From Picochlorum sp. 'celeri' (Eukaryota; Chlorophyta; Trebouxiophyceae), in contig JAACMV010000014.1 of the NCBI GenBank assembly GCA_010909725.1, positions 186,001-250,000 of the forward strand: a DNA stretch of 64,000 bases, given 5' to 3'. The notes beneath the pieces were generated by a model. It saw only the letters and a list, made by a program, of their open reading frames with translations. It was not told the DNA's origin and ran no database searches. Both the position numbers and the translations under genes were made by a program. Below are positions 10,083 through 20,315 of this stretch, one piece after another; position 1 is the stretch's first letter, and each line of letters starts with the position of its first letter.

Positions 10083-10280
10083 TCGGCTGGTAGACAGCAC
10101 TCGCTTTGGCGGGTAAAACTCGTTTACGACACACCCGCCTCGGCCAAGTAATAGACAGATACTGTCTCTCGATAGAATAGAACACAAGATTTCTTCTGTA
10201 TTATTATGATTTGCCTTACAAGAATGAACAACAACAATCCCAAGGAGCACCTTGGGTGACCTCAACATGGATGGATATCA

Positions 10281-11138
10281 TCAGCCTTGAAACTTTCCCA
10301 GCGCATCGTCAGAAATACCCTGCACATCTGCTCCCCTCACCACAGCACTGGACGGATCCAGAGCAGCTCGCAGCTCCTCTGCCTCTCGGTATGCCCCACT
10401 CTGTGGCAGAAACTCTGATGCATATTCATCCACCACTTTACACACATCCTCTGCCATTTCGGGAATAGCCGCCTTCTCATCCTTGCTCAGCTTTCTCACA
10501 AACTTGGCAGGACGACCTGCCCACACCTGCCCTGATGGCACCAATCTCCCAGGAGGAAGCACAGATCCTGGCTCCAGCACACTCTGCGATTCCATCCTTG
10601 ACCCCTCCAGCAATATCGACCGATCCCCCACCACACACGCATCCCCAATCGTCGCAGACCGTATCAAACACCCCTGACCTATTGACACCCGCTGCCCAAT
10701 CACCGTCGCCGCAGGCAACCCAGTGGGGGCCGTGCTGGCAGCATGAATCACCGTCCGGTCCTGGATGTTTGAGAATGCTCCAATCCGAATCGAGTTCAGA
10801 TCCCCTCGCACAACACAATTATGCCATATAGATACATTTTCATACACATCCACGTCCCCAACGACCACAGCAGACGGTGCAATCCAAGAACTCGGTATCG
10901 TTTTGACAACCCTGTTGCCCAGATTGAGTATATTTCTCTGCCTATTGTACACTTCGTCTTCTATATGGATTGTTTTCACCGGTGGTTGGTCTCTACTAGT
11001 TTTGGTTTGCTCTTCCTCTGCGAGGAGCGCAGAGGAGTGAACGAAACCTTGCTGCTGAGAGAGAGACAGGACGGACAGGCCGTGCCGAATCTTCCCAGTC
11101 TCCTGCAGCAATTGCGATGCAATCCTACGACCCAACAT
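10281..11138 (-). CDS. Gamma carbonic anhydrase-like protein, mitochondrial complex I
   Basis: 285 residues with a likely mitochondrial presequence (MLGRRIASQLLQ, basic and amphipathic). The body is a left-handed beta-helix of hexapeptide repeats: PSAVVVGDVDVYENVSIWH, VVRGDLNSIRIG, NIQDRTVIHAAS, then TGLPAATVIGQ. The TAPTGLPAATVI stretch and PSGQVWAGRPAKFVRKL match the plant CAL (gamma-CA-like) subunits, not active gamma-CAs. The zinc His positions support this: where active enzymes have a GHSAVLHGC type sequence, this protein has GQRVSIGQGC, so two metal ligands are gone. CAL subunits form the matrix-facing gamma-CA domain of complex I in plants and green algae. Confidence 0.88.
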   Translation of the reverse strand: MLGRRIASQLLQETGKIRHGLSVLSLSQQQGFVHSSALLAEEEQTKTSRDQPPVKTIHIEDEVYNRQRNILNLGNRVVKTIPSSWIAPSAVVVGDVDVYENVSIWHNCVVRGDLNSIRIGAFSNIQDRTVIHAASTAPTGLPAATVIGQRVSIGQGCLIRSATIGDACVVGDRSILLEGSRMESQSVLEPGSVLPPGRLVPSGQVWAGRPAKFVRKLSKDEKAAIPEMAEDVCKVVDEYASEFLPQSGAYREAEELRAALDPSSAVVRGADVQGISDDALGKFQG

Positions 11139-11394
11139 TATTAGAACATAATAATACTAATAATATGTTTGGAAAGATGGTTTTTTCTATCTATTCAGCT
11201 CATGATGAGATGCATCAAAAGTTCCTTACTTGAACTATTAGGAAAAAACAATCCATGTTTGTTTGTTTTTAATGTACCAAATATGCTCAAGAAAACTCAG
11301 AGTTCTGGTCTCTTCCTCGTGCCAAGATCAGCAAGACTATTTGTTGAATTCCACAGTTGTCTTGTTGTTGTATTTTACATAAAGAATAGCCAAG

Positions 11395-12030
11395 ATGAGT
11401 CAGCATGACGCATCCTCGAGTCGTTTGGTCTTTGTATCCATCAAGGGGGAAAAGTCCAAAAGAAAGGTCGCTGTGCCTATTCATGATGGCATGACATGGC
11501 AGGGGTTTATAGATATAGTTAGATTGAAGTTGAAATTATCAGGGGTGGGTGATATGTATCTGGCATCGACTGGTGAGGCTGTTGGTTCGTTAGATCAACT
11601 ACAAGACATTGATGAAATTCACGTCGTCGAAGGGGATCAGCGGGAGCAGTTTATGGAGGATGGGGATGCTAGCGTACGTTCTGATGAGTATAACGGGGCT
11701 GGGCCGAGTGGGGTGGATGTGGATTCGTCGTATGAGAGCAAGTATGTGAAGAAACAGTCTGATATGGCAAGGACAATGAAGAGGATGATGCCGGCGTTGT
11801 TTGGGAGGACAGAGCAGACGTTGCCTCTGACGCGGAAGGATCAGGTGGCTTTGAGTCCTATAGAGCAGGTGAAGCGTCGGATGAAGAAGAGGAATAAGCG
11901 GTCGATAGTGGACCCTAGGACAGTGTTGGCAGTGTTTGCGTTGTTATCGTGTGCAGCGACTCTTGTATTTGTGTATCTTCGGGCGACAAAGAATTTGTCA
12001 GACCTTCATCGTGGTAGTATTGCAATGTAA
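11395..12030 (+). CDS. Putative tail-anchored protein with PB1/ubiquitin-like N-terminus
   Basis: 211 residues, family not recognised. The first 85 residues look like a small beta-grasp domain (LVFVSIKGEKSKRKVAVPI, then WQGFIDIVRLKLKL and a GSLDQLQDIDEIHVVEG end), similar in outline to PB1 or ubiquitin-like folds. A charged linker follows. Near the C-terminus is one hydrophobic segment (VLAVFALLSCAATLVFVYL) with a basic flank on its N side (MKKRNKRS) and about 18 residues after it. That is the layout of a tail-anchored membrane protein with its N-terminus in the cytosol. The stop lies 7 bp from that of the convergent TrpA gene. Confidence 0.7.
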   Translation: MSQHDASSSRLVFVSIKGEKSKRKVAVPIHDGMTWQGFIDIVRLKLKLSGVGDMYLASTGEAVGSLDQLQDIDEIHVVEGDQREQFMEDGDASVRSDEYNGAGPSGVDVDSSYESKYVKKQSDMARTMKRMMPALFGRTEQTLPLTRKDQVALSPIEQVKRRMKKRNKRSIVDPRTVLAVFALLSCAATLVFVYLRATKNLSDLHRGSIAM

Positions 12031-12037
12031 TTGTATA

Positions 12038-12988
12038 TTATATAGCGTCTCGGATGCTTTTTGCGAGGGTCTTGAGTGCATCAAGGCCTTCTTGTGGAGA
12101 TGATGCTTCTCCCAATGCTTTGACGAGAGCGCTTCCAACAATCACACCGTCTGCTCCCCAGTCTTTGATTTGTTTGGCTTGATCTGGACCAGAGACACCA
12201 AATCCGACGGCGATACTCTTGTCTGTCGTTTCTCTCAGCTGTTCAATGAGGCCTTCCACACGTGATTCTGTTGTGCCTCTCATTCCTGTGACACCTGTGA
12301 GTGATACTAGGTACACGAATCCCATACTCTTTTCTGCAATCAGCTTCATACGTGGTGTTGGGGTGGTTGGGGTTGCCAACATGACGAGATCGAGGCCATG
12401 AGATGATGCTACTTGTCGAATCTCTGTCGTCTCCTCTAATGGAATGTCAGGGACCAAAAGCCCCGATGCACCAGCACTCTTGATCTGCTCACAGAACGTC
12501 TCCAATCCTCTCGCCATGATGGGGTTGAAATATGTGAACATGACAATGGGGGCAGAGATGTGAGGAGTCACCTGCCGGACCACATCAATAACCTTGTCCA
12601 GGATGACACCCTGCTGAAGAGCTCGCGTTGCAGCCGCCTGAATCGTGGGTCCATCTGCAAGTGGATCAGAGTATGGAACACCTAACTCAATCACATCAGC
12701 TCCGATCGCGTCCAATGCTTTGATAGCCTCAACAGTGCTCTCCAAATTTGGATCACCAGCAACCAAAAAGGGAATGAATGCCGTCCTCTTTGTCTCCTTA
12801 CATTCTGCCATTCTCTGTGCAACACCGTGCTGTTGAGCCATCACGATACCTGATGATCGCCGTGTATGTCGCACTCTCACGACGACGCACGCTGAGCTGG
12901 TTCTCACAGGAGCAGGTGCAGACAATACAGAAACTCTCGGTGGGCAGCGCACCAAGGATGCTGAACGACTTGAACAGAAACTCTTCAT
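12038..12988 (-). CDS. TSA: Tryptophan synthase alpha subunit, plastid
   Basis: Cleaves indole-3-glycerol phosphate to indole and glyceraldehyde-3-phosphate and passes indole to the beta subunit in the plastid. 316 residues from the first ATG. The N-terminal 50 residues are Ser/Arg/Val-rich with no acids (MKSFCSSRSASLVRCPPR), a typical transit peptide. The TIM barrel follows: AFIPFLVAGDPNLEST, IELGVPYSDPLADGPTIQ with the catalytic Glu and Asp, FTYFNPIMARGLE, LVPDIPLEE, LVSLTGVTGMRG and VGFGVSGPDQA. All the catalytic region is intact. The frame continues upstream without an ATG, so 12988 is the preferred start. Confidence 0.95.
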   Translation of the reverse strand: MKSFCSSRSASLVRCPPRVSVLSAPAPVRTSSACVVVRVRHTRRSSGIVMAQQHGVAQRMAECKETKRTAFIPFLVAGDPNLESTVEAIKALDAIGADVIELGVPYSDPLADGPTIQAAATRALQQGVILDKVIDVVRQVTPHISAPIVMFTYFNPIMARGLETFCEQIKSAGASGLLVPDIPLEETTEIRQVASSHGLDLVMLATPTTPTPRMKLIAEKSMGFVYLVSLTGVTGMRGTTESRVEGLIEQLRETTDKSIAVGFGVSGPDQAKQIKDWGADGVIVGSALVKALGEASSPQEGLDALKTLAKSIRDAI

Positions 12989-13417
12989 ATATCTAATATA
13001 CGCACTGAATGCAATGTCCAATCACCTCTTGTATGCTGCCTCGCTGATATTTGACGGCACCAGGTGTGTGTGGAATGTGTTGCTGGGAACACTCGATCTT
13101 CACAAAGATGACCGATACGGAATATCCGATGTACACTTAATGCTATAGTTTTGTTACATTGTGAGACACGGTGGTCTCTAGTCATCATGGGCGTGATCAC
13201 AGCATTCAGCATGCCCACTAGTGGGCAATCCCAGGATCAGATGCCTGGAGGATTCTTTCTGTGGATTGCATTGTCGAGGAGCGAGGGCATTTCCAAAAGA
13301 TATTTAAAATATTCAAGACGACGTTTTGAACGCGGAAACAATAGACTGGAGTAGTGCTGTATGGCAGTCGCGTGCGTTCTTTTCTTCACCTCCGCCTTGT
13401 AGTTTGTCATAGACGGT
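12989..13417. other. Divergent promoter region
   Basis: About 430 bp between the start of TrpA (minus) and the start of the large zinc-finger gene (plus). Only short open frames without family resemblance; probably a shared bidirectional promoter. No repeat or RNA gene seen. Confidence 0.45.
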
Positions 13418-16400
13418 ATGGGGAAGAAGGGACGGCATGGAGGGGCCATTAAGTCAACTGAAACGTCTAATTCTAGTTCGATGACGACGACTGCCATGGT
13501 GGAGAGTGGTCAGAAGAACGGGAAGGACGGAGAGCGAGCCGTGCCACTGGATCGAGGCACGCTTGCGCAGTGTCTTAATGCGACATCTCAAATTGCTGCA
13601 GAATGTAATAGCATATTAAGAGATTTGTTACGAGGACGGTACGTGGGGTGGACGTATTGAGTTGGCTGGAGGTCGGAGATTGGTGGACGAATCAAACAGC
13701 GAGCGAATAATTGGTGGGATGGTTGTCTCATGTGTCACTTTGTTTTATGTATTGTAGATCTCCGCAACATCAGGACTTGCAGAGACTGGCGGGACAGGTG
13801 CTTATGGGACAGACGGTCAATTTACAAGAGTTGCAGAAGAAGATGGAGTCTCAGCAGGCGACGCTGGCGGAATTGCTGCGTGTGCTCCGTCCGAAGCAAC
13901 ATTCGAGTGGTGGGGGATCGGAGATGAGCCTGCCGCCTGGCAGCTTGTCTGGACCAAATGGACCATATTCAATGGTAGAGTCAAGCCTGTCTGTTCTCAA
14001 AGGGTGGGATGCTCCACGGGAACAGGTCAGTGGGATACGATCAAAGAGGCGTACGGGAAAGAATTTTGGGAAATCGCAACATCAGATGACCAAATGGGAA
14101 AGATATAAAGGAGTTGAAAGTTTCTGGAAATCGTTGAAGAGAGAAGAGAGGGTGTCATTCTTGTCTGTGTCTGTCAAGAAGATTGTACAAGTTGCAAAAT
14201 CCATGGAAGAGGCGGGTGCTCAGGTTGGAACCGAGCATGATGTTATGGATGCGTTGAGTATATTGAAAAGGAATAATTCTCAGCATGCGTGCTTCTGGAG
14301 ATGTCCGTGTTGTGCAATCCGTGTGTATGATGCACAAGGATTCTTGGATCACTTGGCAACTCATCATGAGACTGTTCAATATGCGTGTGAGGATACCCCT
14401 CTTTTGTGTACAACGTGTGCTCAAGAGATTGTAGGGGCGTTTTATTATGCTGGAGAGGTTTCCGAGCCTACTGCAATTCGCTGCATCAGGTGTGCATGGG
14501 AATCCTCTCCTCCTGCAGCACCAACCAAGATTCCACAGGGGTGGGCATTGCACGTGCCGAGAGAATTCATGATGGATCCGAATTCTTGGTCTGATAGTTT
14601 GGGAATCATGGATGATTCTGATGCTGATTTCTCTAGTGAGTCCGAGTATGAGTCCAGCCAGGATGAGGATGGTCCTCTTTGTTCTTCTGAAGAGGATGAT
14701 TTAGAAGAAATTTGCACATGTCATCACAATCATCAAGAAATTGATGCTTTAGAGTCACGCATTAGAAATAGTGAGGATGGGCTTTTGGCAGCGGTTGCTA
14801 TCAGGATTGACTCCCTTGCAGTTGATGGTGATATTGTACAGTTTGAAGCGGCCGTGACGTGTGTGGTTCAGCAAACGCAACGAATGATGCATGGTGCTCT
14901 GACGTCGCTTGTATCAGCAGGTGAGAGTGGTGATAAAGTTGCAATTGAGGGTGGCAACTCTGCCGAAAGGGCAGAGGCAGTTGAGCATTTACAGAATGAG
15001 GAAGAATATCCAGATCAAGCGACAGAAGTGAAAAACGCACTCGAGTTGTTGAATCCATCAGAACTACAAGATCTGTTAGCGCTGATGGCAAGAAAATACT
15101 CACCCCAGAGTCAGAAGCGACGATATGCCAGTCGCATATCTGGAATGGATGGGAATTATTCTAGTGATATGTCATCCAAGTGCTCTTCTGGAAGCATCGA
15201 CTCGCATTATGAGCCCATGTGTGTGTCTGTAGTCAAGATTGATTCCAAGTCAAATGGTACCCAAGATCCTATTATTGAAGAACCAGGTGATGTGTATGAT
15301 GATGATCTTGATGGTTTGCCAAGTGTTCATGAAAATGAGCTGGTGACTGTGCATGGCTGGTGGGTTGAGCATCTGCTTCGAAAAAATACGATGATGATTC
15401 CGAGTCAGAATATAGAGTGTGTGGATTCTGAGTTTAGCATGTACTTGCTTCAATGGATATTTGGCAATGTTGCGCATGGTAATACAAATGAATTTCTGGA
15501 GAGACAGAGGATGGCGTGCGGGGGTAAATCTATTGAAAGGACTATTATGGATGCGTATGCTGAAATAGCAGAAACATGGAGACATTTAGCCGCAACAATG
15601 GATAGAAAGCGCCATATCAGCACTCTGCGTGAGGCTGTAGCTGAAGACCTTAAAGCAGTGTCTGATTTTGATCCAGACATGATTAAAGGCTTGACCAAGC
15701 TGTCGGAAGATTTTCATCAGCACGTCATGAGTGACCCAATATTGAACGCCGTGGCGGATGAAGAAGCTCCAATGGACGGAAAGTGGTCCCAGAAAGCTTT
15801 GCAAAGCCTGCAAGTGTTCCACGAACTCAAGGATGAGGCATCAATTCGATATGCACAAGCATTAATTGATCGCGAAATAGCAGTGTTGGAGCTTGCAGAT
15901 GTTATGGATCAACATGAGTGCGATGTAGCTGAGAGAGAGCTCCAGACAGTTGATGCAGCCCTAGCAGCAGCCCGGCAGGATCTTGTCGATGCAGAGACAG
16001 AATATATGAGGGCCCAGGCAGATGGCCCGGCCCTGCATAGAAAGCGGGATATTTTGGATCGTGTGAACAAAGAAGCTGAATATAGGGAGAGGTTACAGGA
16101 ATTGCAGCAACACATAACTGCTTGCAAGGAGCGAATTGTTAGCGAAGAGGCATACGGATCTGCTGCACAAAAGAAGAGGGAATCAGCAGTACAAGATCTT
16201 TCAGAGGTACGAGTTTATTCTAAAAGCCATTATATTTTATTAGTGCGATATATATTGTATGCTCATGGTATATGTGATATTGTATGCAGGGCCGCGCAGA
16301 ATTACAGGAGTATTTGGAAAAGAGGCAAAGGTTGGACCGTGCTTGTCATGCAGTTCTGCAGGCTCAAGAGAGAGATAAAGGCCAGGAGCTGACCGATGCA

Positions 16401-18398
16401 TTTGTGGATGCACGTATTAAAGCAGTTTGGCAAGTGGTTGCGGGAGTTGCAGATGCAATTAGATCTCTCTACCCCCGGTATGCACCTGGATCCAAGTCTA
16501 GAGAGACATTACGCCACGTTCGATGCACAGCATTGGCAAAGACTCTGTCGCTCGAACTTGAGGACCGCGTGCGTGTATGGTGGGAAGATCTTTCCAAGCT
16601 CCGTAGGCGAGCAGCTGATTTGGCTTGTGTAGATATGGGCACAATCCTGGAAAATGCCTTCTTGGAGGTCATAAGACAGACACTTGAAGAGAAGGCAGCG
16701 GATGCCAGAGAGGCTGCAACGCTCGATTTGCTCGAAGAACTTGAGAGAGAGGAGCAAGCTAAAAAGGCTGCTGAGACGAAAAAAGCAAAGAAAAAAGCTG
16801 GCAAGGCTAAGAAGGCAAACAAGGCAGAGGAGGCGGCGAAACAGGCTGCTGCTGCAGCTGCTGCTCCCTCAGCCGCTGCAGATGAGTCTGCTAAGCAGGA
16901 TGATAAGGAGAAAAAGGAAGATGAGCTTACACCTGAGCAGCTCCTGGAACTTGAGTACGAAAAGGCATTGGAGATGAGAAGAAAAGAACTTGAGAAGCAG
17001 GAGGCTGAACTTTTGAAGCTCGCCCAGGAAGCATCCCTTACCGACGATGCAGGAGAGGAAGATGCCAGAGACTTCCATGCTAATGAGGATGATGGTTTCC
17101 AGACTTTGAAACCGAAGGGGTTGACTGGCAAGCATCACACAGAACATTCATCCTTGCCTACAGTGCCTCCACCGCCACCTCCTCCACCACCACCTCCTCC
17201 TCCACCTCCTCCTCCAGGGAAGCCTACGAGTCATTTGACTATAAAGACAACTGAAGAGGAGGTCGAGATGAGAATTATCACGTATTTTGGAGACTGGAAC
17301 TGCTATTGTGGAAAGGTCAATCGCCTCTGGGATACGTGTGCATGTGGGCAGATTCCTCCTTGTAGAGATTGGGTCAGAGGACGTTGCACCTATAAGGACC
17401 GCTGCAGGTTTGGACACCCTCCATTTGAGCTTCCAGATTCCCTTCCTCGCCCAAAATCCCCAATTGCAAAGCCAGGGAGTGATGCTATAGTGTACAAGAC
17501 TGCCAGGAATCCCGAGGCATCTGCAGCTGCAACAGCAAAACATATGTCTCATGCGCAGCACTCTACTATGGATATTCATTCAGCGCCACCACCACCACCG
17601 GCTCCGCCAGCACCTCCAAGTGGATCAGCAAAACAGGTAGGCGGTGGACCACCACCACCATTGAAACCTGCTCCATGGGCTAGTATGAATCCAGGAGCCC
17701 AGCAGCCAGTGGCAGTATCTCCAGTTCATTCTCAGCCAACCTCTCCTTCAGATCAGCATAGAATTCCGCCACCCCCTCCTCCTCCAAAGCCAATGCAACA
17801 AAAGGCACCAGAAGAGCAAACCAGTCCACTTCGTATGGCTGAGCAGCAACCACCTCCTCAAATGGGTGGCTTCGACCTTTTCGGATCAAATCCCCTCGTT
17901 GCTGCTCTTGAAGGCAACTCGGGTGTGCAGGATGACCAAAGGATGAGTGCTACATTCGCAGGATTGCATCTTGGTGGGCCAATGCCAAATGAACAGCCTG
18001 CCCCGCCACCACCAGGATTCTTTGTGGAACAGAGTACATTCTTGGATATGCAAGTCAATGAAGCACCTGGTCAATTTCCATATCACTCAACTGCTATGGG
18101 AGGCATCGATACGCCTGCATTCCAGCCTGCCACAAGCGTAGGCCTTTCCATGGGTCCTCCTGGGCCACAGTATCCAGGAAGGACAGCAGGCATGATGAAT
18201 CCCCAGGCTCCAGCCTTTGGAATGCAGCAGCCCATGCAGGACCAAACAGACGATTGGGGTGATTTGCAGCTACAACTCCCCAGCGATTTGGGTGAAATTC
18301 TCGGCACTGATACGTATCCTGACAGGCAACAGCACATGCAGGAGAGCCAGCCCACGGGCTTTTCAACAGACGCACCAACTTGGGGTGCTCCATTTTAA
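13418..18398 (+). CDS. Large CCCH/C2H2 zinc-finger, proline-rich protein
   Basis: Three exons, 13418-13638, 13758-16206 and 16290-18398, giving 1,592 residues; both introns (119 and 83 nt) end in TAG or CAG and keep the frame. The N-terminal third has a segment like plant DUF629-type proteins: SFWKSLKREERVSFLSVS, followed by CFWRCPCCAIRVYDAQGFLDHLATHHE, a C2H2-like finger. The middle is acidic, then strongly coiled-coil and Lys/Glu/Ala-rich. After a 15-proline run comes WNCYCGKVNRLWDTCACG (RanBP2-like but C-x-C) and directly a CCCH finger, PPCRDWVRGRCTYKDRCRFGH. The C-terminus is Pro/Gln/Gly/Met-rich and probably disordered. The layout suggests an RNA-associated regulator, but I know no protein with this whole order. 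Alternative: two neighbouring genes mis-joined at the second intron, though phase and sequence favour one gene. Confidence 0.75.
17166..17219 (+). repeat. Poly-proline coding repeat
   Basis: Run of CCN codons, mostly CCA/CCT, coding about 15 consecutive prolines just before the RanBP2-like and CCCH fingers of the large zinc-finger protein. Confidence 0.75.
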
Positions 18399-18445
18399 TA
18401 ACATAAAAATATAGTTGCAAGTTTAAAAAATATATACATATGTAT

Positions 18446-19519
18446 CTATGACTTTGCCTTCTTACCCACATTGGTATCATTCTCATCAGATTTTGATACT
18501 AATGGTCTTTTCCCAAACATACCTAGGATTGTCTTTTGATTTGTATTCAAGAGCTTCTTCCTCAACATCCTCCACTCTTGCACAGGTTTTCTCTCTTCAC
18601 GATCTGGAGCTATATCAATATCAAGGAACAGTGCACAATGATCACTCAATTTGGCAGGGACTGTTGTACCAGGGACAATAGAGCACTGTTTCACCAGGGG
18701 CACCAGACCTTCCGTCACAAACACAAAATCTATTCGAACACCTCTATTATAAGCCCGAGCATTCGTTCGTTCATCAAAGCACGTATACGACGTATGCGCC
18801 ATAGGGTGACGCCTGCGAAATACATCAGTAAACAATCCATTCTTTGTAAAGGCATGCAATGCCTGAATTTCACATTCTAAAAACGCCTTCTCCAACCCAA
18901 TCGCTGGATGAACATCTCGTGCATCAAAACATGCATTAAAATCACCCACAAGTATGACCTCTTTCTTCTCCTCCTCTACCAACCGCCGACAATGCTCCAG
19001 CAACTGTTTCAAAAATTCCAACTTGTACCTCACCCGTTCCCCCTCCGTACACTGCTCTGAACCGTCACCGACGTTTGACTTTGACTTTTTACCCAATCCA
19101 GAATTGGGCACATATACATTTATCACGACACATGGACCTATATCCACAGACAGAAATCGCCCCTCCCCATCAACTGTTTCTGAAAGAGTATCCAACTGCA
19201 CACAACGGGGACGAAACATTGGAGAATCGAGAATCGTCGCCACCCCAGAATATCCCCTTCTCTTACGACAACATGCCCAATACGACTCGAAACCCTCATC
19301 GTCCATCACACAATTCTCCTTGGTCAACTTGTCCTCTGTCAACTTGACTTCTTGCAGACACAAAACAACTCCATCATCACTGTTTCCTTCACCCTGCCCC
19401 TTCGACGACGACAATTCGCTCACTATATGGTCTAAAAACCCTCTCACAGAGGTAAATCGCTCCTTTACCTTTTCACACGTGGGATTCCAACCATTGACAT
19501 TCCAGCAGACAAGCTTCAT
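18446..19519 (-). CDS. APE2: APE2-like AP endonuclease/exonuclease
   Basis: 357 residues, exonuclease III (EEP) fold, class II AP endonuclease. Motifs in order: MKLVCWNVNGWNPTCEK, CLQEVKLTEDKL with the metal-binding Glu, RRGYSGVATI, VINVYVPNSG, LVGDFNACFDARDVHP with the catalytic Asp/Asn, YTCFDERTNARAYNRGVRIDFVFV and KLSDHCALFLDID with the final His. After the nuclease domain there is QKTILGMFGKR, which fits a PCNA-interacting PIP-like box, as in APE2 and unlike APE1. The zinc GRF finger at the end of human APE2 is missing, so this is a short form. Expected role: processing of abasic sites and 3' blocked ends in the nucleus. Confidence 0.85.
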   Translation of the reverse strand: MKLVCWNVNGWNPTCEKVKERFTSVRGFLDHIVSELSSSKGQGEGNSDDGVVLCLQEVKLTEDKLTKENCVMDDEGFESYWACCRKRRGYSGVATILDSPMFRPRCVQLDTLSETVDGEGRFLSVDIGPCVVINVYVPNSGLGKKSKSNVGDGSEQCTEGERVRYKLEFLKQLLEHCRRLVEEEKKEVILVGDFNACFDARDVHPAIGLEKAFLECEIQALHAFTKNGLFTDVFRRRHPMAHTSYTCFDERTNARAYNRGVRIDFVFVTEGLVPLVKQCSIVPGTTVPAKLSDHCALFLDIDIAPDREERKPVQEWRMLRKKLLNTNQKTILGMFGKRPLVSKSDENDTNVGKKAKS

Positions 19520-19790
19520 ATCATGAATTCACGGAGCATTCGTCGTTGTAATGCATAAATTACAAATATTTAACAATAGTGACATCCAAGAAGGAGGCAT
19601 AGAACGATATCCTAATGAAATAGCTGCGTCCAACCTTGTAGCAGCGTTTGACATTTTGAAATTGTTTTTAATTCCGATCTTGGTGCAATAGAAATTCCGA
19701 CCATCTGCAATCGACATGTTCATATCCCGTGTACATGGCCTTGCTCTCAGCAGTATATCAAATTAAAAGTACTCTAGGATACTATAACGA

Positions 19791-20195
19791 ATGGTTCAAC
19801 AGAAGAGAGGACGTGGAGGCCGAGGGCGTGGTCGCGGAAGGTCTTCCGCATCAGGGGGTGGAGGACAAGCGAAATATGTCATTGTGAAGAAAGTAGGGGG
19901 TGGCGGAGGCCGTACACCGAATAAACGTGGTAGAGGAGGAGGGGTGAGCAAGGCAAAGACTCCGGTGAAGGGTGGAGCGAGGGGACGAGGGGGAAGGCGA
20001 GGTGGCCCCAAGCGGGGAGGACGAGGGGGCAGAGGGGGACAGCGCCAAAAGCCCAAAACTGCCGAGCAGTTGGATGCTGAGATGGATGATTACTTTATGA
20101 AGGATGAGAAGACGGCTGCGCAGAAGCTTAATACGGACTTGGATGATTACTGGAAGAACAAGCCTGCCGAAGAAGAGCAACCCATGGCAGAGTAA
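19791..20195 (+). CDS. FoP/CHTOP-like Gly-Arg-rich RNA export adaptor
   Basis: 134 residues. The first 85 are almost only Gly, Arg, Lys and Ser (RGRGGRGRGRGR type repeats), a substrate pattern for arginine methylation and RNA binding. The C-terminus carries two copies of the UAP56-binding-type motif: AEQLDAEMDDYFMKD and then KLNTDLDDYWKNK. This is the FoP duplication domain found in CHTOP and in the ends of ALYREF proteins, which load the TREX complex on mRNA. No RRM is present, so it is CHTOP/FoP-like and not ALY. A TGTAA at 20272 lies 77 nt after the stop. Confidence 0.85.
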   Translation: MVQQKRGRGGRGRGRGRSSASGGGGQAKYVIVKKVGGGGGRTPNKRGRGGGVSKAKTPVKGGARGRGGRRGGPKRGGRGGRGGQRQKPKTAEQLDAEMDDYFMKDEKTAAQKLNTDLDDYWKNKPAEEEQPMAE

Positions 20196-20271
20196 AAAAT
20201 GACAAGGTCACTATCTTTCTTTTGTATTCATGCGATCGCGCACAGATGGATGTGGGCGTCGTTCTCTTGAT

Positions 20272-20276
20272 TGTAA
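20272..20276 (+). terminator. TGTAA poly(A) signal
   Basis: TGTAA, 77 nt downstream of the FoP-like stop codon and on its strand, before the convergent SecA gene. Confidence 0.4.
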
Positions 20277-20315
20277 ACAGAAATTCATTAATTCAAGTAA
20301 AGAAAAGAGGATTCA

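Larger units (their letters stand above)
9806..10280. other. Kinase 2 upstream region
   Basis: 475 bp between the kinase 2 start and the stop of the carbonic-anhydrase-like gene (both minus strand). It contains the two G-box palindromes listed separately and an E2F-like TTTGGCGGG at 10105-10113. No coding potential recognised. Confidence 0.5.
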
